Below, in pieces: positions 6,806-9,308 of a stretch of DNA of 9,308 nt (position 1 is its first letter; each line of letters begins with the position of its first letter). A program made the position numbers and the translations under genes. The notes below the pieces were generated by a model that was given only the letters and a program-made list of their open reading frames with translations, was not told the origin of the DNA and searched no databases. The DNA is from Clostridia bacterium (GTDB taxonomy: Bacteria; Bacillota; Clostridia; Oscillospirales; Acutalibacteraceae), in the NCBI GenBank assembly GCA_900755895.1, contig CAAEIG010000222.1:1-9308 (forward strand), given 5' to 3'.

Positions 6806-7267
6806 TCACTTCCAGTAGTGCTCACTGACGCCGCTGCCACGGGCAACCACTGTGATGTTTACCAGGTCAAAATTCCAGAACCCGCCCAGTTTGGCATCTC
6901 CCTCGATGGTAATGAAGAAGGGGGTGCCCAACTGGATGGCATTTGTCATACCGGATGGCCTGGGTGATGTGTAGGTAGCGTCAATGGAGTAGGAAATATT
7001 TTCGGCTCCTTCGATCTGAGAACTCAAAAATTCAAACAGCTCATCGGTCTCGCCGTTGACGCCGCCGGAAAGCTGAATCTGTTTGACCATCTGATCGGCA
7101 GCATGGTCAAGTTCCTGCTTGGTGGAAATGATGCTGAACAGGTCAATAATGAAGGCCAGCAGCAGGACAGCGATGAAGATGAAGACCACCGTACTGAAAT
7201 AGTTGGCCTCGCCCCGCTCGTTGTTCAGCACCTTCCGGGCTTTTTGAAAGAGAATAGAAACCACCAC
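6806..7267 (-). CDS. DUF4320-like TadE-type pseudopilin (start uncertain)
   Basis: From a start near 7267 this product has about 153 residues: a basic leader (ILFQKARKVLNNERG), a hydrophobic helix (VVFIFIAVLLLAFIIDLFSI), then KQELDHAADQMVKQIQLSGG and a beta-rich domain ending in GSGVSEHYWK. The helix followed by KQxLD and an ending of the type SExYWK resembles the clostridial DUF4320 family, recalled rather than searched. The start is unclear. The frame stays open back to an ATG at 7402, but that would place a perfect terminator-like hairpin inside the coding region. GTG codons at 7267 and 7264 have poor RBS. An ATT at 7255 has AAAGGTGG at ideal spacing and gives a leader like that of the next gene. 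It is the first gene of the pilus operon and a likely prepilin peptidase substrate. Confidence 0.7.
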   Translation of the reverse strand: MVVSILFQKARKVLNNERGEANYFSTVVFIFIAVLLLAFIIDLFSIISTKQELDHAADQMVKQIQLSGGVNGETDELFEFLSSQIEGAENISYSIDATYTSPRPSGMTNAIQLGTPFFITIEGDAKLGGFWNFDLVNITVVARGSGVSEHYWK

Positions 7268-7285
7268 CTTTACTGAAATTGAAAA

Positions 7286-7310
7286 CAGCCGCTCCAAACC
7301 GGAGCGGCTG
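7286..7310 (-). terminator. Rho-independent terminator or leader attenuator hairpin
   Basis: A perfect 10-bp stem (CAGCCGCTCC/GGAGCGGCTG) encloses a 5-base loop. On the minus strand it is followed by TTTTCAATTTC. It lies 110 bases after the stop of the RloB-like gene and just ahead of the first pilus gene. The simplest reading is the terminator of the defence pair. Because a promoter candidate lies upstream of it (7335-7343), it could also be an attenuator in the pilus operon leader. Confidence 0.75.
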
Positions 7311-7334
7311 CTATGCAAAGTTTTGACTGTACCA

Positions 7335-7363
7335 AGTATAACAGATATGGATTTACGGCGAAA
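7335..7363 (-). promoter_or_regulatory. Extended -10 promoter candidate for the pilus operon
   Basis: On the minus strand TGTTATACT (7343-7335) is an extended -10 box (TGn plus TATACT). The region 17 bases upstream (TTTCGC, 7363-7358) is a poor -35, as is common for extended -10 promoters. Transcription would begin near 7328, giving a leader of 60-75 bases that contains the hairpin at 7286-7310. There is no better promoter candidate between the RloB-like gene and the pilus genes. Confidence 0.5.
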
Positions 7364-7372
7364 GGGCAGGAC

Positions 7373-7420
7373 TGTGCCAATGTAGAGACAATTTTGTGCC
7401 AACCATGTTTCTTTGAGACA
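7373..7420. repeat. Interleaved short direct repeats (TTGGCACA x2, TGTCTC x2)
   Basis: Read on the minus strand, TTGGCACA occurs at 7402-7395 and 7380-7373, 22 bases apart. TGTCTC occurs at 7420-7415 and 7390-7385. The order is TGTCTC, TTGGCACA, TGTCTC, TTGGCACA. The cluster begins one base after the stop codon of the RloB-like gene. It could be a protein-binding array or the remnant of an insertion-sequence end with multiple repeats; the sequence alone does not decide. Confidence 0.55.
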
Positions 7421-8068
7421 TTACAGCAGTGATTCCACCAGCTTATAGATGTCGGTAAATGGATTGACAGCAATTCCAAACGGTTTGCTGCTGTCATTTT
7501 GAAGATGGTATTGCTCTACACGTTTGGCGTTCTGAATCGCAATGGCTGTATGTTCTGCTAACTGGGTATATACATCGCCAGCTTTCTCATAATCAGGGAG
7601 ATAAGTGGTCAATGCGTTTTTCACTGCGGGGTAGTCTTTGAAAAATTTGGTGGTGTACTGGAAATGCAACAGATACCAAAATTCAAAGCAGGGATTAGAG
7701 AGTGCAATCTGAATCCCCTTCGCATCTGCCATTTTCCTTGCCTTGGAGAGCAGATTGTCCTTTGCAGTGATGGGGTCAGGGTTGTTGTAGTTCACATCGC
7801 CGTCTGCAACTACCCATACAGAGTCTCCCTCTGATACGGAAATCTGATTTTTGTTCTGATATTCCACGGCTTTCCGGATCAGGCTGAGGTAATCAGTTTC
7901 ACCTCCGCTGGTGCGGCTGCCGACCACACGAATATCAATGTTTGTCTGACGGTTGCGGTAGTGTTCAAAATACTTAGGCTCAGTTTGAGAGCCCTCCGTC
8001 ACAATCAGAATGACAGGCTTTATTTTTCTGCGTCGCTGTCCACGCTTTTCAATTTTTCCACGTGCCAT
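7421..8068 (-). CDS. rloB: RloB/AbiLii-like TOPRIM-type putative nuclease effector
   Basis: This product has 215 residues from the start at 8068. A very basic N-terminus (ARGKIEKRGQRRRKIK) is followed by ILIVTEGSQTEPKYF at about 20-34, with the conserved acidic residue Glu25. WVVADGDVN at about 85-93 carries an Asp-x-Asp pair, and SNPCFEFWYLLHF lies at about 124-136. These three blocks are the hallmarks of RloB-domain proteins, whose fold is related to TOPRIM nucleases. The C-terminal NPFTDIYKLVESLL also fits. In AbiL and RloAB modules this protein is the likely toxic or nucleolytic arm controlled by the partner ATPase. The start at 8068 has GGGAGG 8 bases upstream; an ATG at 8113 would overlap the ATPase gene by 44 bases. 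One base separates the ATPase stop from this ATG. Family call is firm; activity is inferred. Confidence 0.88.
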   Translation of the reverse strand: MARGKIEKRGQRRRKIKPVILIVTEGSQTEPKYFEHYRNRQTNIDIRVVGSRTSGGETDYLSLIRKAVEYQNKNQISVSEGDSVWVVADGDVNYNNPDPITAKDNLLSKARKMADAKGIQIALSNPCFEFWYLLHFQYTTKFFKDYPAVKNALTTYLPDYEKAGDVYTQLAEHTAIAIQNAKRVEQYHLQNDSSKPFGIAVNPFTDIYKLVESLL

Positions 8069-8069
8069 T

Positions 8070-9266
8070 TTACAGCCCTCCCTTGATAAAGGGGATCGCA
8101 CCATAACGGCCAATCAGATAGCCCTTCTCTACCTTGGCATCCTTGCGGATGGAAAAATCGTAAAGGGAGAACAGATCGGTAGCCGCTGTTTGCTCGTCTT
8201 TTTCGGTAAACCAAATCTGATCTCTCCTCAGTACATCCAAGTCAAGAAGATTGGTGTTGTGTGATGTGAAAATCAACTGGGCTCCATTTGGATTGAACTC
8301 CACGCTGTTAAAAAGCGAGACCAGGTGCTTTGTCAGAAGAGGATGCAGATGAGCGTCCATCTCGTCAGCGACAAGAAGCGTTCCTTCATCCAGCACCTTT
8401 TTTACAACACCGATCAGTTTGAAATAACTGTTGGTGCCATCAGATTCCTCTGCCATGTTCAGCGCGTAGGAAGAAGTATTTCCCTCTGTATCCTGTACCG
8501 TGTGAATGGCCTCAATATTGGTAAAGATATCATTACGCTGAGAAGGAGCGGGTTCTGCATCACGCATCTGAAGGGACTGTATGCCAAAATCTGCAACACG
8601 CAGCATAGAGGCGATCACATGCCGGTAGTCATCATCTTTGAGTTGTTCTGCTTCAAGGCCGTAGGCATCTGCAACAGAATTTTTCGTGATGATCTGGCAG
8701 GAAGCAAACCATTCCAGAACCGGAATCACTTTGGAATAGCTCCAGTTTGATGCGACAGACAGATAGAGCTTGTTGGCCGAAGTGCGATCCTTGAGAGTGT
8801 TTTGTTCATCGACATCAACGGTAAAGCGAAAATCTTTTGTGTCTTTTCGCTCAAAAATGAGTGCCTGCCTGCCATTGGGATAGTAATACAGATATTCTTC
8901 AATAACAGCCTTGTCTGTTACAGAAAAGCCATACGCATATCGGATGCCATTTGTGGTGAAGATGACCTCAAAGCTGCTGGGGCGAGAGGGTGTTTCCCGG
9001 TCAAACTTGAAAGGCGAACGCTCAATGGTTTTGTGGAGCTGCTGGTTATGCGAAGTCAGCACATAATTTACCATGAACCAAAACGCATTCAAGACATTGG
9101 ACTTTCCGGAAGCATTGGCGCCGTAAATCACGGCAGACTTTAAATGCTTTTTGTTTCCGTCCACAATCAGGTGCTCCGGATGTTCGTTATCCTTACTGGC
9201 AAGCAGGGATAACACGACATTATCTTTGATAGAGAGAAAGTTCTCTACACTAAATTGAATCAGCAT
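8070..9266 (-). CDS. rloA: RloA/AbiLi-like AAA15 (COG1106) ABC-type ATPase
   Basis: This 398-residue cytoplasmic ATPase has an SMC/ABC-like head. It begins with MLIQFSVENFLSIKD, the usual start of the family. Walker A GANASGKSN is at 49-57, a signature-like ESDGTNSYF at 274-282, Walker B LLVADEMD at 297-304, the D-loop region AHLHP at 305-309 and the H-loop TSHN at 334-337. The C-terminus with SIRKDAKVEKGYLIGRYGAIPF is typical of COG1106 proteins. Length and motifs indicate an intact gene. Together with the adjacent RloB-like gene it forms the two-gene architecture of AbiL-type abortive infection and of RloAB pairs first noted near restriction loci. The ATPase would act as sensor or gate for the effector. 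AGGAGG lies 7 bases before the ATG. Other AAA15 systems (PARIS AriA, Septu PtuA) share the head but have different partners. Confidence 0.92.
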   Translation of the reverse strand: MLIQFSVENFLSIKDNVVLSLLASKDNEHPEHLIVDGNKKHLKSAVIYGANASGKSNVLNAFWFMVNYVLTSHNQQLHKTIERSPFKFDRETPSRPSSFEVIFTTNGIRYAYGFSVTDKAVIEEYLYYYPNGRQALIFERKDTKDFRFTVDVDEQNTLKDRTSANKLYLSVASNWSYSKVIPVLEWFASCQIITKNSVADAYGLEAEQLKDDDYRHVIASMLRVADFGIQSLQMRDAEPAPSQRNDIFTNIEAIHTVQDTEGNTSSYALNMAEESDGTNSYFKLIGVVKKVLDEGTLLVADEMDAHLHPLLTKHLVSLFNSVEFNPNGAQLIFTSHNTNLLDLDVLRRDQIWFTEKDEQTAATDLFSLYDFSIRKDAKVEKGYLIGRYGAIPFIKGGL

Positions 9267-9289
9267 AAAACAACCTCCTAAATCCTTGC

Positions 9290-9303
9290 TATAATATATT
9301 ATA
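9290..9303 (-). promoter_or_regulatory. Promoter -10 within a 14-bp palindrome, upstream of the RloA-like gene
   Basis: The minus strand has a consensus TATAAT (9303-9298) that lies inside a perfect 14-bp palindrome TATAATATATTATA (9303-9290). A start site near 9291 would give a leader of about 25 bases containing the AGGAGG RBS (9280-9275). The -35 box, if present, is beyond the right edge. The palindrome may be an operator or merely AT-rich chance. Confidence 0.55.
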
Positions 9304-9308
9304 TCCGC

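Noticed and set aside
7268..7402. N-terminal extension of the first pilus gene from the ATG at 7402
   Set aside because: It would translate the repeat cluster, the promoter candidate and the perfect hairpin, and has no RBS. The membrane-protein pattern begins only after residue 45 or so.
8325..8750. Plus-strand open frame opposite the RloA-like gene
   Set aside because: It overlaps the ATPase core on the other strand and has no recognisable features.
7421..9266. PARIS (AriA/AriB) or Septu (PtuA/PtuB) as the identity of the ATPase pair
   Set aside because: The partner has RloB-domain blocks (EGSQTEPKYF, SNPCFEFWYLLH) rather than a PtuB HNH motif. The fit to AbiL/RloAB is better than to AriB-type DUF4435, though the folds are related.
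1..9308. CRISPR array, tRNA or complete insertion sequence
   Set aside because: No regularly spaced repeats, cloverleaf or transposase gene was seen on either strand.

Overview
The window looks like part of a chromosome or integrative element from a gut-type Clostridia (Bacillota). The grounds are strong AGGAGG-type ribosome binding sites, moderate GC content, tightly packed one-strand genes, and Firmicutes-style Tad components with no outer-membrane secretin. The taxon is inferred from gene style, not from a marker gene. Every supported gene lies on the minus strand, so transcription runs from the right edge (9308) to the left edge (1).

Right part (about 7421-9303): a two-gene module made of an AAA15/COG1106-type ATPase (RloA/AbiLi-like) and an RloB/AbiLii-like TOPRIM-type protein. 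Their coding regions are one base apart. A TATAAT box inside a 14-bp palindrome and a good RBS precede the first gene. This pairing matches AbiL-type and RloAB anti-phage modules.

Junction (about 7255-7420): a non-coding stretch with repeated short words (TTGGCACA and TGTCTC, each twice), an extended -10 promoter candidate and a 10-bp perfect hairpin followed by a T-rich run. It separates the defence pair from the pilus operon. The hairpin is either the terminator of the pair or a leader attenuator of the pilus operon.

Left part (1 to about 7267): a Tad/type IV pilus-like export operon. In transcription order it holds a DUF4320-like TadE-type pseudopilin, a second TadE-like pseudopilin, a DUF6550-like membrane-anchored Pro/Asp/Glu-rich protein, a large secreted protein with signal peptide and CARDB/Ig-like region, an A24 prepilin peptidase, a CpaB-like SAF protein, a CpaE/TadZ-like P-loop ATPase, the CpaF/TadA secretion ATPase, and the start of a TadB-like inner-membrane platform protein that runs off the left edge. 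The peptidase would mature the pseudopilins. CpaF, TadB and the CpaE-like protein would power and position assembly. The CpaB-like, DUF6550-like and large secreted proteins would sit outside the membrane. No major Flp pilin is visible here. A TadC gene and the pilin may lie beyond position 1. No tRNA, rRNA, CRISPR array or complete mobile element was seen.
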